From contig JADJDJ010000003.1 of assembly GCA_016702745.1 (NCBI GenBank), forward strand, positions 558,001 to 622,000: a stretch of DNA of 64,000 bases, given 5' to 3'. Origin of the DNA: Chitinophagaceae bacterium (lineage in GTDB: Bacteria; Bacteroidota; Bacteroidia; Chitinophagales; Chitinophagaceae). A program made the translations under genes and the position numbers. The first letter of the stretch is position 1. Each line of letters begins with the position of its first letter. Positions 1 through 9,352 of this stretch are shown in pieces. The notes under the pieces were generated by a model. That model saw only the letters and a program-made list of their open reading frames with translations. It did no database searches and was not told the origin of the DNA.

Positions 1-985
1 CAATGACAAAGATGGCGAAAAGAACAGAAGCGACCCCGTTGGAAGTCATAAAAGCCAGATTGACACGCCGAAGGTCGTTTGGCTTTACCAGGGTATGCTG
101 ATATACCAGCATACCAATGAATATGGCTGCTCCGATCCAGTATATTAATCCGAAATGTCCATCATAACCCGCAAAAAGAACAGCTGCGGCACTTATTAAA
201 TGTAATAGTTCTGAAACCTTTAATGCCTTAGCCTTCCCCAACCGGGCAGGGATAGAATAGAGTTGTTGCGACTGATCAAATTCCACATCCTGTAAAGCAT
301 AAATGATGTCAAACCCACTGACCCAGAAAAGCACAGTCACTGAGAACAGCATCGGTAATAGCGCAAACTGCCCTGTAACTGCCAGGTAAGCTCCAATCGG
401 AGCCAGTGATAAACCCAGCCCGAGGATTAAATGACAAAGCGAAGTGAACCTTTTGGTATAACTGTATCCCAGAATCACTGCCAGTGCCACCGGAGACAGA
501 TAAAAACAGAGCCGGTTAATAAAGAATGTACAGGCAATAAAGAGCAGACTACTGATAATGGTAAATAAAAGCGCATTCACAGGACTGATTACTCCCGCCG
601 GAATTTCTCGTATAGCAGTCCTCGGGTTCCGTGCATCGTATTGACGGTCGAGATACCGGTTAAAAGCCATCGCTGCACTACGGGCAAATACCATACAAAG
701 TACGACCAGTAAAAAATACCTGGCAATTACAGGGAGGGCGCTCGTTTCCCCCCTGGTAATTAGTTTCCATAACAAAGAGTCACCCGCTACTTCGTTTTCC
801 CAGGCCCATCCCAATGAATGATTCAAATCCCATTGATATACCCCATTTTTATTGCGCCAGGCACCGATAAATGGATGGTAGGAAGTGCTGAATAAACCCA
901 ACATAAAGCCGATCAATGCAAACGGCATCGCAAAAATCGTGTGCGAAAATTTGATCAGACTCAGATAACTCTTAACCTTACTCAT
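1..985 (-). CDS. ubiA: UbiA-family polyprenyltransferase (3' end cut by window edge)
   Basis: Integral-membrane prenyltransferase that transfers a polyprenyl chain to an aromatic ring, the membrane-anchoring step of quinone synthesis. I translated it from the minus strand starting at the ATG at 985; about 328 residues are present and the stop lies beyond base 1. Both Asp-rich Mg/diphosphate motifs are visible: N109-RYLDRQYD-117 and DVEFD at 233-237, separated by several hydrophobic helices. Residues 35-85 form an extra polar loop between helices 1 and 2. Bacteroidota homologues are usually annotated as 4-hydroxybenzoate prenyltransferase, though many of these organisms make menaquinone, where a UbiA-like enzyme acts with UbiX/UbiD-like partners. 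A UbiX homologue lies at 49.8 kb. The family is certain; the aromatic substrate is inferred. Confidence 0.9.
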   Translation of the reverse strand, partial: MSKVKSYLSLIKFSHTIFAMPFALIGFMLGLFSTSYHPFIGAWRNKNGVYQWDLNHSLGWAWENEVAGDSLLWKLITRGETSALPVIARYFLLVVLCMVFARSAAMAFNRYLDRQYDARNPRTAIREIPAGVISPVNALLFTIISSLLFIACTFFINRLCFYLSPVALAVILGYSYTKRFTSLCHLILGLGLSLAPIGAYLAVTGQFALLPMLFSVTVLFWVSGFDIIYALQDVEFDQSQQLYSIPARLGKAKALKVSELLHLISAAAVLFAGYDGHFGLIYWIGAAIFIGMLVYQHTLVKPNDLRRVNLAFMTSNGVASVLFAIFVI

Positions 986-1012
986 TCGATTATTCAATGT
1001 ACATTAACCAAT

Positions 1013-1170
1013 ACCCTCCTTCGCCAAGGCTTCGGCGGGCGATGCCTAATATCTCCTTCGCCAAGGCTTCGGCGGGCGATGCAATATCCTAATATCTCAA
1101 TATCCTAATATCTTCCCGCTGTAAGAACATACTGCGATAGAAGAAATAACTAATACCTAATAACCAATTC
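1013..1170. repeat. Intergenic mosaic repeat R1 (two 28-bp direct repeats plus AATATCC strings)
   Basis: Two identical 28-bp copies begin with CCTTCGCCAAGGCTTCGGCG at 1018-1045 and 1055-1082, with a 37-bp period. They are followed by a string of AATATCC/TAATATCTC units at 1083-1114 and then degenerate AATACCTAATA units. The first module is a near-palindrome (CCGCC...GGCGG type) that recurs near 5.7, 12.9, 31.8 and 39.0 kb. A 23-bp stretch at 1083-1105 is repeated exactly at 31784-31806. No reading frame is apparent. Confidence 0.8.
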
Positions 1171-1704
1171 CTAACTCCCAATCCTCCCCCGCACCAGTTC
1201 CCACAACACCACACCAACAGCAGTAGCAATATTTAATGAATGCTTCATCCCCAGCTGAGGAATCTCCAGGCAACCATCACTTAGGGCAATGGTGGACTGC
1301 TCCACACCCGTTACTTCATTGCCAAAAATAACGGCAATTTTCTCCTCCGGTTCAAAACCAATGGCATTCAGGCGATAGCTGCCTTCGGCCTGCTCAGCGG
1401 CATAAATATTGTATCCTGCATTTCTTAATTCAGCTATTGCCGTTTCGGCATTGGGAAAATGCTTCCAGCTCACCGTTTCCTCTGCTCCCAGGGCCGTTTT
1501 CTTAATTTCCTTATGCGGAGGTTTGGCAGAATAGCCCGTGATATAAATCGCCTCAATTAAAAATGCATCCGAAGTCCTGAACACACTGCCCACATTATAA
1601 GCACTGCGGATATTCTCCAATACCACAATCACCGGTATCTTGGCCGATTGGCGGAACTCTTCTACCGATTTGCGGCCCAACTCGGCCATGCTTAATTTTC
1701 GCAT
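1171..1704 (-). CDS. TrmH/SpoU-family RNA 2'-O-methyltransferase
   Basis: SAM-dependent ribose methyltransferase of the SPOUT superfamily acting on tRNA or rRNA. The 177-residue protein has the three family motifs: N31-IRSAYNVGSVFRTSDAF, the GNEVTGV segment at 128-134, and the C-terminal knot segment IPQLGMKHSLNIATAVGVVLWE from about 148. The open frame extends 61 codons further upstream, but that stretch is Cys-rich and unlike the family and overlaps mutS. The ATG at 1704 (MRKLSMAEL) is the plausible start, leaving a 106-bp divergent promoter region shared with mutS. The RNA target cannot be read from sequence. Confidence 0.9.
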   Translation of the reverse strand: MRKLSMAELGRKSVEEFRQSAKIPVIVVLENIRSAYNVGSVFRTSDAFLIEAIYITGYSAKPPHKEIKKTALGAEETVSWKHFPNAETAIAELRNAGYNIYAAEQAEGSYRLNAIGFEPEEKIAVIFGNEVTGVEQSTIALSDGCLEIPQLGMKHSLNIATAVGVVLWELVRGRIGS

Positions 1705-1810
1705 CGGGCAAAAGTAATTCACAAAATGCACATCACTTTCGGGATCGTGAACAAAGACTATATATTTGCCGCCTGCCATGCTTCTACAAGCACAGCATGA
1801 CAGCTTCCCC

Positions 1811-4444
1811 ATGGCAAAAACAGCAGGCAGTGATACACCGATGATGCAGCAGCACCGGGCCATCAAACAAAAATACCCGGATGCCATCCTCCTATTTCGC
1901 GTAGGTGATTTTTATGAAACTTTCGGCCAGGATGCCGTACTGGCTTCACAAATCCTGGGCATCACCCTGACCAAGCGGAATAACGGTGCCGCCTCTTCTG
2001 CCGAACTGGCCGGCTTTCCTCACCATGCCCTGGATACCTATTTGCATAAACTGGTTAAAGCCGGACACCGGGTAGCTATCTGTGACCAACTGGAAGATCC
2101 CAAACAGGCCAAGGGGGTTGTGAAAAGAGGTGTCACAGATATGGTGACCCCTGGCACCACCGTGAATGATAAATTACTCGAACATCACAGCAACAATTTC
2201 CTGGCCGCCATCCATTTTGCCAGCGATGACCAATACGGACTGGCCTTTCTGGATATTTCCACCGGCGAATTTTTGCTGGCAGAAGGGGACCGGGAATATG
2301 CTGATAAACTGCTGCAAAGCTTCCGGCCTTCCGAAGTAATTTTTCAGCGGCACCAGCAAAAAAAATTCAGGGAGTATTTTGGCAGCAAGGTCTATACTTA
2401 TACATTGGATGAATGGATCTTTGATGCCGGTTATGCCGCCGAAACCCTGCTCAAACATTTTCAAACCCATTCACTGAAAGGGTTTGGGGTGGAAGAACTG
2501 AAAAACGGTCTCACTGCTGCCGGAGCCATCATTCATTATTTAAGAGATACTGAACACCCGCACCTGCAGCATATTGTTTCCCTCCAAAGAATCGACCGGG
2601 ATGATTTTCTGTGGATGGACCGCTTCACCATCCGCAACCTGGAACTGATCCATGGCAATGCCGAAGGAACCCATACCCTGCTGGCTGTATTGGATAATAC
2701 GGTATCTGCCATGGGCGCCCGTTTGCTTAAACGCTGGATCATTTTTCCTTTAAAGGATATTCAGAAAATAAATGAAAGACTGGAAACCGTGGAATTCCTG
2801 ATCAGGGAAACCGAACTCAGGAATAAACTGGTGAGTCATATCCGTCAGTGCGGGGATATCGAAAGACTGGTTTCCAAAATCCCCATGAAGAAAATCAATC
2901 CCCGGGAAGTATTACAACTGGCAAAAGGATTGAAACAGGTGGAAATGCTGAAACAATTGAATCTGGAGAGCAGCAATGAATACCTGAAAAGATTGGGAGA
3001 TGCCTTGAATCCATGTCCATATATTGCCGGAAAAATTTTTAAAGAAATTACGGAGAACCCACCCGCCCTGGCTGCTAAAGGCGGAATGATCAGTAATGGA
3101 GTGAACCCTGAACTGGATGAACTCCGGCATATCTCCAGCAGTGGCAAGGAATACCTGGCCCAACTGCAACAACAGGAAGCAGACCGAACCGGTATACCCT
3201 CCCTTAAAATAGGTTTCAACAATGTGTTTGGCTATTACCTGGAAGTCACCAACGCCCATAAGGATAAAGTACCGGCCAGCTGGATGCGTAAACAAACCCT
3301 GACCAATGCCGAACGCTATATCACCCCCGGAACTGAAAGAGTATGAAGAAAAATCATGGGGGCTGAAGAACAAATCCTTCGGATTGAACTGGAATTATAT
3401 GATGCCCTGCTGAATGAATTATACGATTACCTGGCCCCTGTACAAACCAACGGACAATTACTGGCCATCATGGATTGTCTCTGCTGCTTCGCCCATAACG
3501 CCATTCATTACCAATATAAGAAACCAGTTCTCCATAGCGGCGATGAGTGGGTGGTCAAAGAAGGAAGACATCCTGTGATAGAAAGAAATCTTCCACCAGG
3601 TGAAGCCTATATCAGCAATGATATGGAACTGAATAAGGATGATCAGCAGATTATTATTTTAACCGGACCCAATATGAGTGGTAAAAGTGCCCTTCTCCGG
3701 CAAACAGCCCTGATTACCCTGATGGCACATATGGGTTCCTTTGTTCCGGCATCAGAAGCCCGCCTCTCCCTGACCGATAAAATTTTTACGAGGGTTGGCG
3801 CATCAGATAATCTTTCCGGAGGTGAATCGACTTTTATGGTGGAAATGAATGAAACCGCCAGTATTATTAATAATCTCACCCATCGCAGCCTTGTGTTACT
3901 GGATGAAATTGGCCGGGGCACTTCCACCTACGATGGAATATCCATCGCCTGGAGTATTGCCGAACACCTGCACCAGGCCCCCCAGCAACCCAAGACACTT
4001 TTCGCCACGCATTATCATGAACTCAATGAGCTGGAAGAAAAATTGCCAAGAGTAAAGAATTACCATGTAACAAATAAGGAAGCCGGCAACCGGATCATCT
4101 TCCTCCGCAAACTCGCAAGAGGCGGAAGCACCCATAGTTTTGGTATACATGTGGCCCGTATGGCAGGAATGCCACCCTCGTTGATTGAAAGAGCCAATGA
4201 GATTTTAAAAGAACTGGAAACCAGAAGCCGTCAGACCGATGTAGGGAGCTCCCCAGCCGGAACAGTATTGCAACAACTCAACAGCCCGGGAGCCGGCAAC
4301 CCCAAAATGCAACTCTCCATGTTTGACGCCCATAGTGAGACTTTTGAGGAAATCCGTCAGCTACTGGAAGGCACTGATATTAACCGCCTGACACCGGTTG
4401 AAGCCTTGCTGAAACTGCAGGAAATCAAGGGAAAGTTGAAATGA
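1811..4444 (+). CDS. mutS: DNA mismatch repair protein MutS (locally frameshifted)
   Basis: Recognises mismatches and small loops and starts mismatch repair. From the ATG at 1811 (MAKTAGSDTP) the protein would be about 877 residues, normal for MutS1. It carries the mismatch-wedging FYE motif at residues 34-36, the lever and clamp domains, and an ATPase with Walker A GPNMSGKS near residue 619 and Walker B LVLLDEIGRGTSTYDG. An in-frame TGA at 3344-3346 splits the frame. It is explained by one extra C in the C5 run at 3324-3328 and one missing A in the A5 run at 3349-3353. These two errors put about eight codons out of frame before the original frame returns (expected ITPELKEYEEKIMGAEE). A sequencing error pair is more likely than true inactivation. 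Confidence 0.93.
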
Positions 4445-4682
4445 TCCTGGCCTTTTTCCTGATTAAACTAAACAGATTTTCCACCCTTTCTGTTAAAAAA
4501 AGGCACTGTTTCATCCTGAATCAGAAACAGCAGCATCACTACCCCCGATCAGGTACTGCCGGGAGTCCGGCCCGGACAGGGTTCATAGCTTTCTAACAGC
4601 TTACTAACAGGCTTTTAGGGACTTTTTTAAAAATATTGCAGATTCAAAAAACTTCTTATTTTTACCACAAATAGACCAAAAC

Positions 4683-5180
4683 ATGAAACTGCTAAAACTG
4701 ACTGTTTTACCCATTTCCCTTTTTGCCCTTCTCCTGAGCTTTAGTTCCTGCGAACCCAATGCCGAACAAAAGAGAGTGACCGATTATGAGAAAAAAGGTA
4801 TCGTCATGAGCGGTGCCCAGGAAGTTCCCGCCAACGCCAGTTCAGCGATTGGTACCCTTGATGTGGCTTATACCAGAAATACAAGAACACTTACTTATAC
4901 TTTCAGGTGGTCCGGTTTGACCGGTCCCGTTACCGTATTCCATATTCATGGCCTAGCGCCGGTAGGTTATACGGCTCCGGTGGTACAAACTTTCAACGCA
5001 GCGAATATTGTCCGTTGTAATGCCTCTTCCACTACGGCCTGTGGCTCTTACTCCGGTTCCTTCCAGGTGGATGGTGTCGTGGTAAAAGAAGAAGACCTGC
5101 TGAATGGTATGTACTATGTTAATATCCACACAGCGACTTATGGTGGTGGTGAAATCAAAGGACAAATCAGGTTCCAGTAA
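4683..5180 (+). CDS. CHRD-domain lipoprotein
   Basis: A 165-residue exported protein. The signal peptide ends in a lipobox (LLLSFSSC, Cys23), so it is probably a membrane-anchored lipoprotein. Residues 40-165 match the CHRD domain first described in chordin: the GAQEVP start, the HIHG segment, and the YVNIHTATYGGGEIKGQI end are its recognisable elements. Bacterial CHRD proteins are extracytoplasmic and their biochemical role is unknown. It is a single gene followed directly by a strong terminator. Confidence 0.85.
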   Translation: MKLLKLTVLPISLFALLLSFSSCEPNAEQKRVTDYEKKGIVMSGAQEVPANASSAIGTLDVAYTRNTRTLTYTFRWSGLTGPVTVFHIHGLAPVGYTAPVVQTFNAANIVRCNASSTTACGSYSGSFQVDGVVVKEEDLLNGMYYVNIHTATYGGGEIKGQIRFQ

Positions 5181-5202
5181 GAATAAGAAATTTATTGAGA
5201 AG

Positions 5203-5229
5203 CCCGTTCCCATCAGGAACGGGTTTTTT
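5203..5229 (+). terminator. Rho-independent terminator after CHRD gene
   Basis: Perfect 8-bp stem CCCGTTCC (5203-5210) / GGAACGGG (5216-5223) with loop CATCA, followed by six T. It lies 22 bp after the CHRD stop. Confidence 0.85.
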
Positions 5230-5620
5230 ATTTACCGGCTTCCCGATGAAACCAGACCTGCCTGGAATCATTCCATTCTCCGTTATAATTAATGAATAAT
5301 TCCTCTCCTACTCCAATAGAGCGAACAGCTGTAATCCTGATTTGTCCAAAATCAAAATCAGTTTCATATTCACAGTTACTTTCATAGGCATGATTATAAA
5401 CCGGAACATATCCGAGTGCCATACAGCACTGATCCCTTTTCTCGCCCCATTCAAATATATAATCATGCAACAGCGTCTGATCCAGCAGTTTTCTTTCGGC
5501 AGCTGACATGACAATCACAGGAGACACTTCAATCAGGGTCCCTGCTTCAATATTTTCAGTCGTAAACACACCACGGCCCATGGTCGCAGTAGGTGCAATA
5601 ATTAAACATGGTAGTATCAT
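5228..5620 (-). CDS. SET-domain protein (putative lysine methyltransferase)
   Basis: Small 130-residue SET-domain protein; SET proteins use SAM to methylate lysine side chains. The start is placed at the ATG at 5620 (MILPCLIIAPTATMGRGVF), since the upstream part of the open frame reads through intergenic repeats. Visible SET elements are GRGVFTTENIEAGTLIE (N-terminal SET strands), NHAYESNCEY (the NHS-type motif), and GEELFINYNGEW (the GEELxxxY motif). There is no pre- or post-SET region. Bacterial stand-alone SET proteins are widespread but mostly of unknown substrate. The gene converges on the CHRD gene and its 3' end abuts that terminator. Confidence 0.85.
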   Translation of the reverse strand: MILPCLIIAPTATMGRGVFTTENIEAGTLIEVSPVIVMSAAERKLLDQTLLHDYIFEWGEKRDQCCMALGYVPVYNHAYESNCEYETDFDFGQIRITAVRSIGVGEELFINYNGEWNDSRQVWFHREAGK

Positions 5621-5654
5621 GATAATAAACAGTAGATACAAGTTTAAGAAATAT

Positions 5655-5835
5655 GCAGGAGATTGGAGATTGGGAGATTGGGATATTAAGATATTGGGCT
5701 TGTCCGCCGAAGCCATAGCGAAGGCGGGATATTGGGCTTCCGATTATCGGCGACTTACTCCAGACTCATGACTCATGACTCTCGACTGCATACTGATGAC
5801 TGCTGACTGCCGACTGCCGGCTCCCGACTTTTCTC
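5655..5835. repeat. Intergenic mosaic repeat R2
   Basis: Short-period strings: GGAGATTGGGAGATTGGG, then GATATTAAGATATTGGGCTT, a CCGCC/GGCGG-type palindrome near 5702-5728, GATTATCGGC, and a run of GACTCATGACTC / GACTGCCGACTGCC units up to 5835. The same modules, in the same order, occur at 38.9-39.2 kb (R8). No coding potential. Confidence 0.8.
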
Positions 5836-5847
5836 TACTTTTGATCC

Positions 5848-7236
5848 ATGTCGCTGGAACTAGAACAAAGTACTTTACAGGAGCAGTTTGAAGCCCACAT
5901 TCTAACAGAGGACAAACTGTTGATCCGGGCATTCCTTGATGATCAGAATATCAGTGATGTGGCCACCCTGGTAGATGAGTATCCCGAATATGAGGATAGT
6001 ATCATTGCCAATATGTCGATCCACCGGGCAGCCAGTGTTTTTAAAATCCTCGATCTCTCTGTACAAAAAAGAATCATCCATGAACTGCCTCCAAATACCA
6101 CGGCATCTTTGCTGAATGAATTACCGGCGGATGACCGGACTGATTTCCTGGAAGAATTACCCAGTAATGTGGTGCGGGAACTGATCAAACTGCTGGATCC
6201 GGAGGAAAGAAAGATCACACTCTCCCTGCTTGGTTATCCCGAGAACAGTATCGGGCGACTGATGACCCCTGATTATGTATATGTTTATCCCTGCACTACC
6301 ATTCAGGAAGCTTTTACCACCATCCGTAAGTATGCGAAGGACAGTGAAACGATCAATGTTATTTATGTAATCAACGAAAAAGGTCAATTGCTGGATGATA
6401 TCCGGATCAGGGATTTCATCCTGAATCCACCGGATAAAAAAGTGGAGGAACTGATGGACGAACGCTTTGTATCCCTCCATCCTGAAGATGACCAGGAAAT
6501 GGCCAGTGAAGTTTTTAAAATGAATAACCGGGTGGCATTACCGGTTGTCAGCAAAAGCGATAAACTGCTGGGCATTGTAACCATTGATGATATACTATGG
6601 GTTGCAGAAGAAGAGTTCAGTGAGGATATGCAGAAAATGGGAGGTACTGCAGCACTGGAAGCGCCATATCTCGATGTGCCTATTTTCAAGCTGTACAAAA
6701 AACGGATTATCTGGCTCATCATTTTATTTGTGGGAGAAACACTCACCATTATAGCCATGTCTAATTTCCAGCAAACACTGGAACAGGTACTTGTGCTCTC
6801 TACATTTATTCCCCTGATCATTTCCAGTGGAGGCAATAGCGGATCACAGGCTGCCACCCTGATCATTCAGGCACTGGCTTTAGGAGAAATTACCGTGAAA
6901 GACTGGTGGCGGATAGCCCGCAGAGAAATTTTGTCCGGCATCTTTATGGGTGTCACCCTGGGGGTCTTTGGTTTCCTGATTATTTATGGAGGATATCATT
7001 TCTTTGGATTATTTGGTGAACACTTTATCCGGATCGGAATCGCCATCGGCATTGCCATCATTGGTGTGGTAACCTGGGGAACAATCATGGGTTCAATGCT
7101 GCCTCTCTTACTGAAAAGATTAGGAGCAGACCCTGCCACTTCCTCCACTCCGTTTATCGCCACACTGGTGGATGTAACCGGTTTGCTGATTTATTTTGGT
7201 ACTGCCTACCTTTTATTAAAAGGGGTCTTACTTTAA
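5848..7236 (+). CDS. mgtE: Magnesium transporter MgtE
   Basis: Inner-membrane Mg2+ channel/transporter of 462 residues, the typical length. The order is an N-terminal superhelical domain of about 1-125 (ELPADDRTDFLEELP), two CBS domains of about 130-255 (GRLMTPDYVYV; VALPVVSKSDKLLGIVTIDDIL), then five membrane helices from about 285. The conserved pore segments are PLIISSGGNSGSQAATLIIQAL and GADPATSSTPFIATLVDVTG. In characterised MgtE the cytoplasmic domains sense Mg2+ and close the pore. It starts 13 bp after the repeat string R2, so its promoter must lie in or beyond that repeat. Confidence 0.95.
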   Translation: MSLELEQSTLQEQFEAHILTEDKLLIRAFLDDQNISDVATLVDEYPEYEDSIIANMSIHRAASVFKILDLSVQKRIIHELPPNTTASLLNELPADDRTDFLEELPSNVVRELIKLLDPEERKITLSLLGYPENSIGRLMTPDYVYVYPCTTIQEAFTTIRKYAKDSETINVIYVINEKGQLLDDIRIRDFILNPPDKKVEELMDERFVSLHPEDDQEMASEVFKMNNRVALPVVSKSDKLLGIVTIDDILWVAEEEFSEDMQKMGGTAALEAPYLDVPIFKLYKKRIIWLIILFVGETLTIIAMSNFQQTLEQVLVLSTFIPLIISSGGNSGSQAATLIIQALALGEITVKDWWRIARREILSGIFMGVTLGVFGFLIIYGGYHFFGLFGEHFIRIGIAIGIAIIGVVTWGTIMGSMLPLLLKRLGADPATSSTPFIATLVDVTGLLIYFGTAYLLLKGVLL

Positions 7237-7286
7237 TTTTTAATCTCTCACTGGCTTCTAAAATAAAATATGCGGTTTTGTGCGGG

Positions 7287-7321
7287 TTTGATTTCTTCAT
7301 ACCCCTAAATCTCTATTTTTG
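7287..7321 (+). promoter_or_regulatory. Candidate Bacteroidota-type promoter for glmS
   Basis: TATTTTTG at 7314-7321 matches the Bacteroidota -7 consensus TAnnTTTG, and TTTG at 7287-7290 could be the -33 box. The 23-bp spacing is a little longer than the usual 19-21, so this is tentative. The glmS ATG is 36 bp downstream. Confidence 0.4.
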
Positions 7322-7357
7322 TGAACCTTAATTCTATAGATAAACCATTCATCCCTT

Positions 7358-9193
7358 ATGTGCGGAATAGTTGGATACACCGGTCCCAGAGAGGCCTACC
7401 CCATTATAATTAAAGGTCTGAAAAGACTCGAATACCGTGGCTACGACAGCACGGGAGTGGCCCTGCAAAACGGCGGCCTGAAAGTATATAAGAAAAAAGG
7501 CAAGGTTGCCGAGTTGGAAGACCATATCGTGGGTAAGAACCTGCATGCCCATGTTGGCATCGGCCATACCCGCTGGGCCACCCATGGTGAACCCAGTGAC
7601 CGGAATGCCCATCCCCATCGCTCTGCCAGCGGTAAGCTGGCCATGATCCATAACGGAATCATTGAAAACTACAGCCAGCTTAAAAAAGAACTCACCAACC
7701 TGGGGTATACTTTTGAAAGTGATACCGATACGGAAGTACTCCTGAATTTTATTGAAGAAATTAAAAAGAATAATAACTGCGGGCTGGAAGAAGCGGTACG
7801 TATTGCTTTGAAAAGGGTGACCGGTGCTTATGTGATCCTTTTGCTGGATGAAGAAAATCCCGATACCATCATCGCTGCGCGGAAAGGAAGTCCCCTGGTG
7901 ATTGGCGTTGGCAAAGGAGAACATTTTCTCGGTTCTGATGCCTCCCCCATGCTGGAATACACCAAGGAAGTGGTGTATGTGAACGACTACGAACTGGCCA
8001 TTATCAGACCCGATGAGTTGATCCTGAAAAATCTGGGAAATGAAAAACTGACTCCTTATGTCCAGAAGCTCGATCTCGAACTGGCGGCGATTGAAAAGGG
8101 GGGCTTTGATCATTTCATGCTTAAGGAAATTTTTGAACAACCACAAACGATATATGATTGTCTTCGCGGAAGGCTTGATGCAGAAGCAGGTACCATCACC
8201 ATGAGTGGTATCCAGCAGTACGCAGAGCAGATCGTGAATGCTAATCGTATTGTGATGGTGGCCTGTGGTACCAGCTGGCATGCCGGACTGGTTGCCGAAT
8301 ATATATTTGAAGAACTCTGCCGGATCAATGTGGAAGTGGAATATGCTTCTGAATTCCGTTACCGGAATCCTGTGATACAAAAAGGGGATGTGATCATCGC
8401 TATTTCACAAAGCGGTGAAACCGCAGATACACTGGTGGCCATTGAAAATGCCAAACAAAAAGGAGCAATCATTCTCGGTGTGGTGAATGTGGTTGGATCT
8501 TCTATCGCCCGTACCAGTCATGGCGGCGCTTATACCCATGCCGGCCCTGAAATCGGAGTAGCTTCCACCAAGGCTTTTACAGCTCAGCTGGCCGTACTCA
8601 CCATGATTGCATTGAAACTGGGATATATCAAAGGCACGATCAGTGAAGAACGTTACCGCAACCTCCTGACTGAACTGGAGCAGATACCGGAAAAAGTAGC
8701 CTGGACACTTCAGCAAAGCGAACATATCAAAGCACTGGCAGAAAAGTACAAAGATGCCCGTGACTTCCTGTACCTGGGACGTGGTTATAATTTCCCGGTG
8801 GCACTGGAAGGAGCATTGAAACTGAAAGAGATTTCCTATATCCATGCAGAAGGCTATCCCGCTGCAGAAATGAAACATGGTCCGATTGCACTGGTTGATG
8901 ACCAGCTACCCGTTGTGTTTGTTGCCACCCGTGATGCCTATCATGAAAAAGTGGTGAGCAATATGCAGGAAATCAAAGCCCGGAAAGGAAAAGTCATTTC
9001 CGTGATTACTGAAGGCGACAGTCATTCCAAAGACATTTCCGATGATGTAATGATCGTACCAGAGGCAGATGAAATCCTGGCCCCGATGCTGAGTGTTGTA
9101 CCACTCCAGTTACTGGCTTATTATATTGGCGTAGCCAAGAACCTGGATGTAGATAAGCCAAGGAATCTGGCCAAGAGTGTTACGGTGGAATAA
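7358..9193 (+). CDS. glmS: Glutamine-fructose-6-phosphate aminotransferase (isomerizing)
   Basis: Makes glucosamine-6-phosphate from fructose-6-phosphate and glutamine, the first step towards UDP-GlcNAc, peptidoglycan and LPS. The protein has 611 residues, the standard size. Cys2 directly after the initiator Met is the N-terminal nucleophile of the class II glutaminase domain (MCGIVGYTG; HNGIIENY). Two SIS sugar-isomerase domains follow (SQSGETADTLVAIENAKQKGA; AEGYPAAEMKHGPIALVD), and the family C-terminus PRNLAKSVTVE is intact. A phosphohexomutase acting close to the same pathway is at the right edge of the window. No glmS ribozyme-like structure is evident in the short 5' leader. Confidence 0.97.
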   Translation: MCGIVGYTGPREAYPIIIKGLKRLEYRGYDSTGVALQNGGLKVYKKKGKVAELEDHIVGKNLHAHVGIGHTRWATHGEPSDRNAHPHRSASGKLAMIHNGIIENYSQLKKELTNLGYTFESDTDTEVLLNFIEEIKKNNNCGLEEAVRIALKRVTGAYVILLLDEENPDTIIAARKGSPLVIGVGKGEHFLGSDASPMLEYTKEVVYVNDYELAIIRPDELILKNLGNEKLTPYVQKLDLELAAIEKGGFDHFMLKEIFEQPQTIYDCLRGRLDAEAGTITMSGIQQYAEQIVNANRIVMVACGTSWHAGLVAEYIFEELCRINVEVEYASEFRYRNPVIQKGDVIIAISQSGETADTLVAIENAKQKGAIILGVVNVVGSSIARTSHGGAYTHAGPEIGVASTKAFTAQLAVLTMIALKLGYIKGTISEERYRNLLTELEQIPEKVAWTLQQSEHIKALAEKYKDARDFLYLGRGYNFPVALEGALKLKEISYIHAEGYPAAEMKHGPIALVDDQLPVVFVATRDAYHEKVVSNMQEIKARKGKVISVITEGDSHSKDISDDVMIVPEADEILAPMLSVVPLQLLAYYIGVAKNLDVDKPRNLAKSVTVE

Positions 9194-9352
9194 ATTGAAA
9201 AAAATCTGTCATCCCCCGGTGCCAGATACTTTTCTGAAAGCCTGATCAGAGAATGATAAACAGACCAGGATTATCCGCATCAGAACAATTGTTTAACCAG
9301 CTTTGAAGCGCTGCGCACTTCAGGGTCCAAAAACTCCTTGGGGTTAGGTAAT

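Noticed and set aside
1705..1887. N-terminal extension of the TrmH-type open frame (Cys-rich)
   Set aside because: Overlaps the mutS start and is unlike the family; treated as an upstream open frame.
2174..2470. Open frame on the minus strand inside mutS, and many similar frames inside der, glmS, acn and others
   Set aside because: Shadow frames opposite strongly conserved coding sequence, with no family features or start signals.
3324..3353. Programmed ribosomal frameshifting in mutS
   Set aside because: Needs two compensating shifts of opposite sign with no slippery-site/pseudoknot context; the same kind of break is found in about fourteen unrelated genes.
7237..7357. glmS ribozyme upstream of glmS
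   Set aside because: The leader is only 121 bp and shows none of the ribozyme core; the gene has a promoter-like box instead.
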